DNA of 64,000 nt. Origin: Ichthyophonus hoferi (Eukaryota > Opisthokonta > Ichthyosporea > Ichthyophonida > Ichthyophonidae). This document shows positions 51,745-64,000 of this stretch, one piece after another. A program made the position numbers and the translations under genes. Under the pieces are notes generated by a model. That model ran no database searches. It was given only the letters and a program-made list of their open reading frames with translations, and had not been told where the DNA came from. The stretch covers positions 48,240 through 112,239 of the forward strand of contig NAOQ01000196.1 in the NCBI GenBank assembly GCA_002751075.1. Reading direction: 5' to 3'. Each line of letters starts with the position of its first letter. Positions within the stretch are counted from its first letter, which is position 1.

Positions 51745-52304
51745 TGTCATAACGAGCTCTAATGACGGACAAAGAATAAATTCTTTTGTACGTTACTTTA
51801 TTATGCAACACGTATAACAGTCAGGATCTTAGCCAAGTCTGTAATTGTTGGTTATATATTTGTTGGTTCAGGTCAATACCGGTTGACCAGGTGATAAGCC
51901 TTTAAGCAAAACATATCATTGACTAGATACTCAACCCAATTGGTATCTAACATGTTTTCAGCACATTTTTCTAATTAATTATATAAAAGATGATGCCATG
52001 GATCATATATATGTCATTAGTCACTATGTGTAATTAAAAAAAAGATAACCAACACGAATTAAAACTACAGTAAAATTTACATGCTAGACTGCACTAAACA
52101 TCTAGTCCCAATTGAACATAATTAGCGACATTATGTAATTAACTAATTGTCATTAATTAATATCTAACTCTAATTACGGATTTGAAACCCCATTGCAAGT
52201 GCTACTGATAATTTAGAGGTTGAGTGCTACGTGAATACTAAATATTTCACGCAGGACATCATCCAGTATACAGTTTAACACTTGTAGGAGATGAAATACT
52301 TTAA
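51745..52304 (-). mobile_element. Solo LTR of the copia-type family
   Basis: About 560 bases colinear with the LTR at 61140-61712, in the same orientation. Shared features, read on the minus strand, are an AAAGTATTTCATCTCCTACA-like start, the TTAATTAATG/TTAATTACATAATG block, the CAACAAATATATAACCAAC block and the TTCTTTGT-CATTAG end. No internal region adjoins it, so it looks like a solo LTR. The divergence visible by eye indicates an old insertion. Confidence 0.72.
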
Positions 52305-54291
52305 AAACAAAGATAATACAAATGCAATATGAAAACTCAAGCAAAATTTAACCATTACTCCAGCTTTAGGTGCTGGCGGCAAATGACTGATTTGTTAAAG
52401 TTCAACAATTTTTAAAAAAATTAGACAATTTAACAGGATCTTTTTAAAGTATGTAAATCATCTCACTAAAATTCATTTTCTTAATTTGGACTAACGCTAT
52501 ATTATATTTAAAGAAAATTGCCTATTTTGAAGGAGGGTGATGAACTAAGTTTAATATATATAATTTAATAGATGCGATGCCTTTAGTTTATTGCCAAAGA
52601 ACATTGGTGCATTCATGTTCTTGACAAGTTTTACTATGATTGTAAAACTATACACAACAGCTTTCATGTCCAGATCGTAAAGTTCAATTTTAATTAAACA
52701 TTTAATGCCAATCTATTCTACCAATGGACTAAGAGTATGCAACCTGAATCTAGATAAAATTAGTTAAGAACCTCAGTAATTGACCACGTAGGTATTATGT
52801 GCATTTTAATGTAGCAAAAGTATGGGTCTTCCCGGAACAAACGTTGGTAGCCCTCATTATTTTTACCAAGCTTGGGTGGTTTTTTCTAAACAAGCAAAAT
52901 ATATGATTGATGACTCATGGCATATGGATTTTCATAAGGATGCATTAGTAAACAATGGTACTATATTTACGTTGTCTCCAGTCTGTTCTAAGAGGGACTT
53001 TAGACGTTTTCAAAAACCAATATAATGCATTGCAAGTATAGTATAATCAGTGTTGTCTTAAACATTGTAATAAATATGATATTCATAATAATACGTACTG
53101 CATTATATGCAGAGAAAGCGTACTTGCCGTGTGGAAACCTTGCAAACTGTTTCTATAATCCAGTGGTTAAATTTTCTTAATATAAAATTGTAGCAGCCTG
53201 AACTAGCTAGGTTTATATAGCTTTCTATATTATAAAACTAACCTTAATAGTAATGATATATACTCAATTATGTTATCAGTTTATAATAGGTAATCTAATG
53301 ACTAGTGTATTTATTCAAATTACCACGTGTGATTTATATTGCCATCGTAACTTTTTAACTTTAATTTCATTATGTAATTTTAATTATCAATGACCTGGAT
53401 CCACAGTTTATACAGCTTTAATTCTTATTAAAGCTGTTGAGGCCATAGATATAATATATATACAATACAATAAAAATATACATTATGCTATACTATGATT
53501 GTTCATCATTTTATAATACAGTTACTGACTACTCCTTTCTTGTAATTGTGAGACCAAGTTCCTGAAGTTGGTTTATGAGGATCCAGATTCTTTCTATAAA
53601 TGTAGATGAACAATTAACAGATCATTTGTGTAAGACTTGTTTTTTTGACATTTGTCAAAAACTATTCCAAATAATCCTATCAGTCATATTTGGCACACCG
53701 CACTTATATTTTAAATATCTAGATAGTTTAGTTTAATTCTCTCCATCTGAATATTACATTTAGCATTACAAATAATATTTTGATCAGTTAAAATATTGTT
53801 TGTAAAGTGTCCTTAACTTTTAGAAATAATACTCTCCATAATGCAAGTAAAGTACATGTTAAAAATTCTATATTAATTATTTTATAATAAAATACAATAA
53901 GTCTGATTAAGTATTAGCACTAGGTTTATATAGCTCATAATAAATAAGAGTTGACAAAACTAAAGCCTGTTAATCTTTTTATTTGTTTTAAGTGTAGTTA
54001 TCAACACATGAAAATTAAATTAAATACTAAAAAGGGGCTAAAATCTGATGTAGTTGTTCAGCATCAGTTCTGTACCTCTAATTAGTTGAATTAATATTCT
54101 TGATCAAATAATTTAATCAATGAAATTACTTAGAGGAGTAAATACTAAATCATAAATGAAAATTGAATATATTATAAATAAAAAAATAATGCCTTGCTTG
54201 GCTCCAGGAGTGGTTATTGCACCATTTAAAATATCTTATGAAATATTCGCTAATATACGTTAAACATAACTCAGTGATTTCCTCAGCAACC
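52305..54291. other. AT-rich desert
   Basis: No gene seen. A perfect 9-bp stem with a 6-base loop (CAGCTTTAA / TTAAAGCTG) lies at 53413-53436. Otherwise it is unstructured AT-rich DNA. Confidence 0.6.
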
Positions 54292-54546
54292 ATGTTAGGA
54301 TCCGTAGGCAAGAAAAAGCTAAGGATTCAACAATCTTCTGAGAGCAGTGAAGAAAAAACGTTGAGGAATCGTTTAGAGAACTTTGATTCTAACGTTAGTG
54401 ATTTAGAAAACAGAAGTCCTATGTCTGTAGATAATGAGGCCAAATTTCCAAATACCAGCTTAGATTACAACAGTTTCGAATGTATAATTGTTGTGGAATT
54501 CCTATATAGTTTTTTAAAAAATATGTGCCTTACCAGGCACTGTTAA
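54292..54546 (+). mobile_element. Fragment of LTR-element 5' internal region
   Basis: The frame starting at 54292 (GKKKLRIQQSSESSEE, then RNRLENFD) matches at DNA level the minus-strand segment near 61045-60950, with shared blocks such as CTGAGAG, GTGAAGAA and AATCGTTTAGAG. It is therefore a third copy of the LTR-adjacent charged reading frame. I found no recognisable LTR directly upstream. A fossil fragment. Confidence 0.65.
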
Positions 54547-57500
54547 TAACCTAGGTGCTTTTTATGTTTTTATACTGGCATTGTTGTCTTGGGAAATAAT
54601 CACTTCTTATGCTGGCATTCTCGGGATTTCTCCTGCATATTGCAATTCTTTTGCAAAAACAAAAGCTAAAAAGAACAAAATAAAGCAGGCATTTTAATGT
54701 TGAGAAGAGGAAACATCTCAAATGGAATAGTACTATATAAAAATATAACCAATATTATTTGTCCTAAAATTGAAAATATTTAGAATCTTGATGAATGTAG
54801 ATTGGGCCTATTTTTACTTTTAGATGGAAGTAGGTGTCATTAATTGTCAACCAATTTTTAAATGCCAATGTATTGAAGAATTTGGGCATAAACTATTATC
54901 ATGGTCATTCTAGGTTTTAGGCCTTATTATAGTGGTTTTTGCCATCATGGTATCCATCCTTCTTAGTCTTCTCCCCAATAACTTAATCGCTTATTCCCAT
55001 ATACTACAGGTGTTAGTTTCTTTTGTTGTCTTCATCAACATATGATACTTTAGAATGATGCATCTCAAATATAGTGTCAGATAAGACGTTTTTTTCAAAA
55101 CTGGTTGTCAACATACAATAATTGGAAGATGCAGATTCCAGACTGATATCTAATCTTGGTGTAATCACTGAGGCTTAGTAGCTGTGAACTCATAACTCAA
55201 ATCTTGTCTATTAAAATCCTCTGAGTTTGCGGAAATTATTATCTTCATCTTTTTTGGCGATTTCATTAACCAGTTAACGAAAATTGAGGTCCTAATGTAA
55301 TTTCTTTCCAAATTCCTTTTTTTTATTTGTTACTATGATTAGTTGTAATCATAATATATTATTTGCAAGGCCACACACTTGCTTATAACACAGATTTAGT
55401 ATTATATGAGATTTGAGTGGTTCTTAGCTAAGAATTGACCTCTAATTATATAGATTCCGATAGAAGACTGACATCTCTGTCATACCATAGCCTAGTTGTG
55501 TTCCTCAGTTAAAAAGTTAAAAACCAAACTTTGGGTTAGAGTTAAATTTAAAACCCAACATATGTGGAAGCTCTAAATTACAACTGACATGCTATCAATA
55601 TTCTGTAAAGCTTTGCTACAGACAAGTATTCTATCCTATGAAATAAAAATAAGATAAACCACTTAGTATTCTAGCTAAGTCATTTCCAAATATGGAAAGA
55701 TTTTTTAGTAACAATGATTATTAAAATAACTTAGTTGTAAGTTATCGTAATTACAGTGTCGCAATAATGGACTATCTAAATACATAATGTAAAATGTATT
55801 TAAATGTCGAATGTGCTGTGCTAGACCCATTTCTTTAGAGATACAATATTATATATTACTGATGTTTTTAATAAACACAAATATATACACAGTAACTATA
55901 TATGACAACAATCTGTCTCTTTGGAGAACGGCTTTGGGCTAACAATATCCACTTGTATGACTTTAGTCTTATCTTACTAATGATCCAGTCTTGCCTATCG
56001 TGTCAAATATTGATCACTAATCATTTCCTTTTTAGAAAAACAGATTTTCTGGCATTATGTAGAAATTTTATACTGACCTCACTAGGTTAGCTACTACTCG
56101 TCACATAGAGGCTAAATAGGTTTGGCTTGCTGAAAATGCATATTTTTACCTTTTGATGTTTATTTATACAAGATAAAAAAGATAGCAGTGAATACCTTCA
56201 AGAATTCCCATGACAGTGTCATAGTAAAGCATTTTATATATGACATTGACAATATTTCAGTGATTGTGGCTATGAAAATGTCAAAAAGGCAATTGATAAT
56301 ATCTGCAAATTGAATACCCCCAAGCAGAAGATAACCTTACCCTACTCAACCACTTCCAATGGGCTATCAGAGTGACCTATTTAAATTTTATTTGTTGTTT
56401 TATTCAATAATGGACTACATGTGAGTTTATTACATTATATACAAATTGTTTAGACACGTACTCCAGGATACATGCTTGGGCTACGCTATACCTGAGAGCA
56501 GTTAAATATTTTCAATTCCTAGGCTATATATATATATAGTTGCTGTATTATGAAATCTATCTAAATTAAAACAATATATTGTTTCTATATAGGTGTAGTA
56601 CTTTACTGTGTTTTTGTCTGGGGAACTGTGGTTCTTTGAATCTTTATTTAATAGGTTGTTTTAACAAGACAGCATGTAAAGTTGTTTTGCCACTAAAAGT
56701 AAGAAACTCTAATCTAGGTTTAAACCATTACTTATTGGATTATTATATTAATGTTATTATACTATCACTAACCAATAAAATTAATTTCTAACCTATTTAT
56801 CATGAAGGGTATATAAATGATAAAAACCTGTAGGTGCAATATCAAATTGGTGTATAAGAAAATATTAATAAATGCATTTTACTAATTTAATAACTATGTG
56901 TTACATAATTATTATTATATTATTATCAATCTGGCAATACCAGTAATTTATTGGTACTGAATCCCCATCTGCCATTAAATTAATTTGGTGTACATTTATT
57001 TTGTATCCTATGGGATCAATCTAATCTAATTTGATTGCTTAAATTTAATTGTATGTATATGTGCTTGGATTAACATATTGTACAAAATATAATTTTTAAA
57101 ACAATTTCAAACATAAGATACTACAAAACTATTAAGGGTATTTTATCTTTTATCCTAACATAGCAACTTTAAAAGAATAGCAGAATTTTAACTCAACATC
57201 TTCAAATATTCAGTTATAAAGCATAATATTGCCTTACGGTAGTCGCCAAATGTTTACCAATTACAAAGATAAGCGTAATAGTTGAGTACTCCAACACACA
57301 AAAGATTTGCTATATACCAAATCTTAGAAAAAAACTTAATATCACTTTTTAAGGCATTATCTGTTAAAAGACCTCCTTTTCTTTTGAATCTAGATACTTG
57401 ATTTTCTCCTCAAATGAAGTTAGCTTATTTGAACTAAACAGGAATAAGATTTTTCCCAAAGAAACCCCAACCAATAATAGAATAAATAGATAAGACAAAT

Positions 57501-60500
57501 AACAAGTTTTAATGTGGTTAAGAGAGTTTTCTCTTTTACCAAGATGAAATAAAGGCTTGAAATCTCTACAACCAGAAAAAATAGTATCATTTATTAATCT
57601 GGAAATGACTAGCTAGTTTCCAACAAACAACAGGACATGGATTTTATCACTTCTTCATCTGGAAGAAAGGAGCTCTCCTGCATACCTTTCAATTAACATA
57701 AAAGTATTTTTTATTGAACACCAGATGGGCAGGCAATCGCTTTTGCCTACATGATATACTTACTGTACAACTGTTTAAAGTTGTTGTTTCTTTGCTAATA
57801 ATGTTTAGAACTGTTTCTCTATGGCTGAGCAGTTTTTTTTTATTTTTGTATGAAAAATTGTTGTATATATATGTTTCTTTTGCTCAAAAACCAGTTTTGA
57901 TCAAATTTGTTCTAGTAGAATATTAATCAACGAACATAGTCTCAAGTACCTGATTTGCCCTCAAATGCTAAAAACATTTGATCTATTGAATCTAATTATA
58001 TTAAATATTTGATTGGTTGTAGGCAATTGCTGTAGTTTATTTTATGAGTTAATTGAATTATCAGCATTGTAGCACCAAGTTATAAACTAGTAAGATCATT
58101 GACAAACATTTCTAGTCAAACTTAACTAGGAAGGGACTTCTTTTATCTATAATAATATACACATCTAATAACAATAAATAAAAGAATAAGCTGTAAAAAT
58201 ACAGTGAGCACTTTGGTTCTAACATTATTTAATATAATTAGAAATTACTATTGCATATATACTCTGAAAAAATAACATGGTGGTAATCCAAACCTAATTA
58301 GTCTAGCATGCTCTCAAAATCATGTGTTGATTCCAAGTTGAACATTTTTGCAACAGATTCATAACATGACCCGCAGTGTAGGATGCACTTTACCAGGACA
58401 GTCATGAATATTTCGGACAAAAACTATGACTAATAACCAGCTACCTACATAATAGATATGCCTTTAGAAAATAATTTCAAGTCTATTAAGATCTGCAACA
58501 AATATATCATCTTATATGGTTGGTAGTTTTTATTTCATTCATTTATTGTTATGGAACATTAATTACATATCAGCAAATAACAAACCATTTACTTATGACT
58601 TATCCTGACAAACCTGTAAAGTGATTTACTTTTACTTTTATCAATTATATAATTAATGATACTATAAATCGGTTGTGTTCCAAGCTTGGTGACTAGTGAA
58701 AGGTACATTAATATGTGTTATTATACTGTGAATTGTTATTTATGTGTAGAAGTCATGGAAAATTATTGAAACCCTTTAAAGAAAGCTATCTAAATCAATT
58801 TGAATAAGTTGTCTAATGCATTGTGGAGATTTATCCTTGCATGATGTGGGGGATTGGCCTAGATTTTCTTCATTAAAGTTCATAAAGTGTTATTGATTTG
58901 TTATTGTTATATGTAATGAAATTAACACTTAATAAAATATTTGATTAGTTTTAGTTGTGTTGTTCTCATTTACTGACTATATAAACAAGATGGAATCAGA
59001 AATCTGGACTCTTTTTTCTAATGTGGACTGAATTTTTAGTACATTATAATTTTTATGTATCATGTGTAATATATAGCTTAGTAGTATTGGTTGCTATAGC
59101 ATCAAATCGGGTGATATTGTTTTTAATAACATGCCAACTGGTTAATCTGAAAAAGAAATCTAGGTATTTAAAAACTCATGCCTTCTGAAACTTGAAAGCA
59201 TAAATATTTTGTTGAATCACCAATTAGATAGAGAATAGCAATTGTACTTGTCTATGTCAAATGACCAATAAAAAGTAAAAGTGTTGGAGAGAAATATAAA
59301 AAGTTTATCCTCTGACCTATCTAAAAAAGATGCGAGTCTTATGGACTGTGACATGCAATATTGACCTCAAATTATGGAAAAAGCTTCCAATAGCTTATTA
59401 AACTGTACCAAAATGTGCCTGAAACAATGAATTAGTTGAAAAAGATAGTCTAAGATCTAGAAAATCACTGGGTATAATGCTTGAAACTTTGTACCACACC
59501 CAATTGGTCTGCCAGTGCTACATCTTCTTGAAATGTTTTAAAAGAAACGTGATGCTAAAGGAAATATTATTAAAAATTAAGCAAGACTAATAGTGATAGG
59601 GCATTTTTTATGACATGTGGATTTGATCCAAATCATTAACTCTATAACTTCATTGATCATAATCATAATCACAATCATATTTGTAATTGCAGCAAAGAGT
59701 TTATGTCACTACATTCAGCGGGGCATTACTAATGCTTTTTGTAATGGAGGTATAAACTAGCTGATTGGCTTTTGAATATTAGATTATGTGATAATTAAGT
59801 ACAAAATATAACAGTTTTTTAAAGTATTTACTTGCTTATTTTCTAGGTACAAAGGGGGTCTGATATTTCCAAGTGTACCATGAGCCTAGCGTGGCTAATG
59901 TTATCAACACTAATTGATATATTGGCATTGACATTAAGTAGGCCCCCTTATTTTTATAAACAAAGTTATTCATCATGGAACTAAAAAATAAACAAGACAA
60001 ACCTTGATAATCATTATTTTCTAAAGACAAAAAAAATCCCAATCAAATATGGGAACCGAGCTTACATTTTTTTCTGATAAGAGACCATTAGACCAAAGTG
60101 TGTTAATGTTCACATTAGCTTAAAATATCTTTATTAACGCATTTGAGTTATATTAGAATTTCTTTGAGCTAGACTTATACCATGAGGAAACAATAACAAA
60201 ATGTACTAGTGCATATGCACACTACCATGCTGAAATATTATAATTCCAGTCCTTACAGTTAAACTGAGTATTTACTTTTTTATTTATGATTGGTTAAGGT
60301 TTAGTTTAGGATTTTAATAATTTATGTCTAGGCAGCTCTATTGTCAGTATTACACAACTATGGCAATTGATTTATCCAATTGGAGGCAGTGACCTTTTTA
60401 ACCAAATTTATTAGATTTTGGATCTTATTGAACTCCAACCTAATTGCTATGTATTGGTAGAAATAATCTAAGCCATTAAGGAGATTAAAGCACTCTGACA

Positions 60501-60863
60501 GTATGAACTTCTATGTATTAAAAACTTAATAACTTCAGGACCAACACATATTTAGCATTTATGGTGTAAACAATGGAGCAATTGTTTATGTACGTTTTTA
60601 GAATTTCACATTGGCTGTTATTATTTAGCTTAATAAGAATCAATCCATTAATGATTCTATTGGATATATATTATCATGTGCCATATGATTAAATGCCTAA
60701 AATCACAAATTATGCCTTCACATCTTAAACTGAAACTTTCAACTTCCAGATTTACAGGGTTTCATACTAGTATACATATAGCAAGTGCAATTCATCTTTT
60801 CAGTTGAACGTCTGTATCGAAAGGAACTGCTTACCTTTATCTTGCCAGATGTGGTTCAATTTT
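54547..60863. other. AT-rich desert with unclassified decayed repeats
   Basis: Over 6 kb without a supported gene. A stretch near 59280-59360 reads on the plus strand as a charged, coiled-coil-like peptide (RNIKSLSSDLSKKDASLMD) and may be another element fragment. Nothing else rises above background. Confidence 0.5.
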
Positions 60864-61139
60864 TCAATTTGTTTTGTCAAAATTTGTTGAACTCACAGAT
60901 TTGCAATCATTACTGCGATATACAGTCATAAACTGTCTGTTTATGTTATTATTAGAACTTATGTCGAGTTCCTCTAAACGATTCTTATGAATTTCTTCTT
61001 CACTCTCAGATGAGAATCTAATCCTTAATTTCTTCTTGTCAGCCATAGATCCAATTTTATTTGTAATAGGAATTGCTACCTTCCTCATAATTCTGGTAAT
61101 GTTGAATGTGGCCGTCTGTCTCTTTAAAACTATCATCAC
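60864..61139 (-). mobile_element. LTR-adjacent internal fragment with charged reading frame
   Basis: Directly downstream (minus-strand sense) of the LTR at 61140-61712 lies a short frame with MADKKKLRIRFSSESEEE and NRLEELD, homologous to 54292-54546 and similar to 49807-50094. Its place just after an LTR suggests the 5' end of an internal region, possibly the N-terminus of gag. It is a fossil fragment. Confidence 0.65.
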
Positions 61140-61712
61140 TAACTCCCACTAATGACACAAAGAGACTAGGTCTTTAGTATGGGACTTTTATTGCGATAAT
61201 CTATATAACAGAAAGGATTCAGATTAAGTCTGTGTATACTGGTTATATAGTTGTTGGTCCAAGTTAATATCAGTTGACTTTGTGGTAAACAATAGAGATA
61301 TGTACATCACCGTTTAGGGGTTCTCCTAAACTGTGCTATTAGCAACATATTGTTCAATTATTATTCAAAGAATCATTCTGTTACTATGTATCTTGTTTGT
61401 ATTATGTATCATTATGTATATTTTAAAATCAATGACAAACACTATCTAATACATCATGATGAATTCCCAAATTAGATTTCATTTAGCTAACTAATCCTAA
61501 TTAAATATAATTCAAGGCACTATGTAATTAATTAATTACCATTAACTAATTTATAACTCTTATAAACCAATTGTAACTTCATTGTAAAATGTTATTGACT
61601 ATTCCAAGGCACAATGCAACACAAACAATAAATAATGTATAATTCTTGTACAGAGCACCCTGAGGTATTCAACCTAATATTTGTGGGAGCTGAGACACTT
61701 TGACACTCCCCC
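61140..61712 (-). mobile_element. Copia-type LTR
   Basis: On the minus strand it begins TGTCAAAGTGTCTCAGC, right after a purine-rich tract at about 61713-61737 (AGGGGGAGATGTAGGGGGAG), which is the expected polypurine tract. It ends near TTTGTGTCA. It is about 570 bases long. It is the 3' LTR of the pol-bearing element to its right and also adjoins an internal 5' end on its other side. Confidence 0.78.
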
Positions 61713-64000
61713 TACATCTCCCCCTACATCCTCACAGGTATGTGAGGATGTTACCTACTCATCAAAACTTGGTTTTTAACAAACATTCATGTACTGGGCA
61801 GGGTCTAGAGCCTTGATAAGGAAATCTGCTCTCTAATCCTGTGTTGAAATTGGTTTTATCTCAATATTTTCATTCCCTATGGGCTCCTTGATATAGTAGT
61901 ACTTTACAGGAATGTGTTTAGTGTTCTCAGTTACACCATTGTTTTCTGAGATTCATATTGTGGATTGATTATCCTTATATATGGGCACTGGGCCTGTCTC
62001 AATATAATACCAATACTGTCTAATATTCTGGAAGTCTATACTATCTCGTGTGTTGCTGCACATAATGCTATATATTCAGCCTCTATACTTGAAGTAACTA
62101 CTATGGACTGTTCATTACTAAATCATGATACTAGTAAGTCATTTATAAACAAAAAGCACCATATAGTGGACTTTCTTGTAGTCCTATCTCTGGAATAATT
62201 GGCATCTACATATGTCTTAAGGCTTAAGTGTGTCTTGTGGTATACAAGACCTATGTCAGGAAACCAATTTAGTTATGCCATCACATGTAAAATCATCTTC
62301 CAGTGAAAATAAGATAGATTGGACGCAAACCACCCTAGATAGCTGACTGCAAATGCAATATCTGGTTTTTTTTAATCCAAAAATCCAGAGAAGGTATCCT
62401 ATTGCTTTCTGGTATTTTCTGATGTTGTACCTTGGGGGTTGACTATTTATCTTGTTCTAAATCTGACACATAGTTGAGAAGGATGGAGAAAATAGTCCCC
62501 TTAGTACCTTCCATGTTGTGCAACTTTAATATCTCCTTGGTGTACCCCTCTCGTTTTAGGTGCATGAACTCTTGATTGGCCTCCTGAATTTGATGCCTCA
62601 AGTACTCTGCCAGGAATTCCATTTCCTTGGTATCAAAATGTGCCTTCATGCTGTCAATTAGATCTCTGGTACTAGACTTGTTGTTAGACACAATGAGCAT
62701 GTCATGAACATAAATACATTGAAAAAACGCAGGGAATGTCATGAGACACAAATAGGCATAAATCCGCATTGATCAGGTACAGGTGTTGTTCTGTTAGAAA
62801 TGCAGTTACAGTGTGCTGCCATACTAAATCAGATTGCTTGAATCCGTATCACAACCTCTAAAACTTGCACACACTTTGAGGAAAGTTAGAGTCCTTGAAA
62901 CTCTCTGGTTGATGCATGTAGATGTTTTCTTCCAGTTTCCCATTGAAGTAGGCTCCAATTATATCTAATTGTACAACCTCCAAGTCTCTCAATACTGTGA
63001 GAGCTAGAAGAAGTTATATGATTACCAAGGAGCAAATTGAGGACTCTATGTTAAAAGAACTGATGTTCTCTTATTGGCAGTTTCCCATAACTACGAGTTG
63101 TGCCTTGTATTTCATGACATTTCCATGGCTATCTCATTTACTATTGAAAATCATAGAAGCTTCAACCAAGGCTCCCTTTTCAGTCTATTTACTATATTCC
63201 AAGTAGAATTATCAGATAGAACCTTTGTCTATTACTCTATCATAATTTTCCATTGTGGCCATTGAGGAGACTTCATAGATGCACAAACTGACTTTGAAAT
63301 AACCTGGCTATGTAAGTTGGACTTGCTGCTGAATATGCTCTATGGGTTAATGCATATCTTGTAGGTACCGCTCGTGAGACTTTGTAGTTGAGGGGGCATA
63401 CTTACTTATACTTATCAGTACTTCTTAGTTCTCTGTCTTGCTACCTTCTTGCTTATTGTTGGCTTTGTCATTGTTATCCCTCCTAGAAACTTCAAATTTT
63501 CTTCCTTATATTTATCACTCAATTCCCCCAGAGTTGGTAATTTTTTTCTATTCCTATCCAAAAATACCAAATATACAAGAGTCTTTACCACTCTGATGGT
63601 AGCTTTGGCTTTACATGGGGATGTACCCCAGTGACCAGAAAGGTGTTTTGATTGTTTCTCTGCATAAAGGAAGTTAGAATATTTCACAACTTTACTGATA
63701 AAAATCCTTTTGGATTTAGTATCCAGCAATCTGTAGGCCTTTTGGTAATCTTGGTATTTCAGCATCACTGTCTCTCATCCTTGGGGTACCAGCTTGTTTA
63801 GCTTTTCATCCTTGCGGAAACACTTACATCCAAATGTTTTAAGCTTGCTGAAAGGAGCCATCATGTTATGCTATAAGACCCATGGTATAGTTGACCTTGG
63901 TAGGAAGCTAGTTGGTAATACATCTAATGTAAAAGCAGCTGCTACCTTAAAAGCTTCATCTCATAAATATTGTGAAAGATCATTTTCTATTTTTACACTC
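61713..64000 (-). mobile_element. Broken Ty1/copia retrotransposon, pol region, cut by window end
   Basis: In minus-strand order it carries the C-terminal part of integrase (63768-63415, with YQKAYRLLDTKSKRIFIS), reverse transcriptase (about 63000-62440, with LDIIGAYFNGKLEENIYMHQ and the copia-type VHDMLIVSNNKS block), RNase H (about 62210-61960, with VTSSIEAEYIALCAAT) and a polypurine tract at 61713-61737. The order integrase-RT-RNase H is that of Ty1/copia. It has several breaks and is a fossil. The 5' part lies beyond base 64000. Confidence 0.88.

Noticed and set aside
53413-53436. Perfect 9-bp inverted repeat as a possible terminator or MITE end
   Set aside because: A single short AT-rich hairpin with no partner or target duplication is expected by chance in this DNA.
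61965-62198. Plus-strand 77-residue frame
   Set aside because: Antisense shadow of the RNase H part of the copia fossil on the minus strand.

Overview
The window is nuclear DNA of a eukaryote with an animal-like (holozoan) gene set. Every recognisable gene is split into many small exons (14 to about 430 bases, mostly 50-200) by short GT-AG introns. The set comprises STAM, DCAF4, PSMD7/RPN8, an OSM1-type soluble fumarate reductase and MON2. Animal-type STAM (VHS, UIM, SH3, coiled coil) and DCAF4 together with an OSM1-type fumarate reductase, which most bilaterians lack, fit an early-branching animal such as a sponge, or a close unicellular relative. The sequence alone does not fix the species. 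Not prokaryotic: no operons, no CRISPR, no tRNA or rRNA recognised.

Layout. 0.3-5.7 kb: STAM on the minus strand. 5.7-12.9 kb: AT-rich desert with one copy of an unclassified ~0.9 kb dispersed repeat and a decayed coding-like stretch. 12.9-18.3 kb: DCAF4, minus strand. 18.3-18.9 kb: a 538-base divergent promoter with three evenly spaced TACGTCA sites. 18.9-23.9 kb: PSMD7, plus strand, interrupted by a 270-base assembly gap whose two flanks are the same exon. 23.9-26.5 kb: featureless spacer. 26.5-30.8 kb: fumarate reductase, plus strand. 31.1-46.2 kb: MON2, minus strand, tail to tail with the reductase gene. 46.2-64 kb: AT-rich graveyard with solo LTRs, an old broken Ty1/copia element that runs off the window end, three copies of a short charged LTR-adjacent reading frame, and the second copy of the ~0.9 kb repeat.

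The five genes are housekeeping genes and do not form a pathway. STAM (endosomal sorting) and MON2 (Golgi-endosome traffic) both serve membrane traffic; DCAF4 (CUL4-DDB1 ubiquitin ligase receptor) and PSMD7 (proteasome lid) both serve ubiquitin-dependent proteolysis and share one promoter region. I found no convincing new multi-gene system. The points most worth checking are the paired dispersed repeat, the LTR-adjacent charged reading frame, the shared CRE-like promoter, the false-looking gap in PSMD7, the recurrent GATTGG/CCAATC motif of the gene blocks, and the fumarate reductase in an animal-like gene set.
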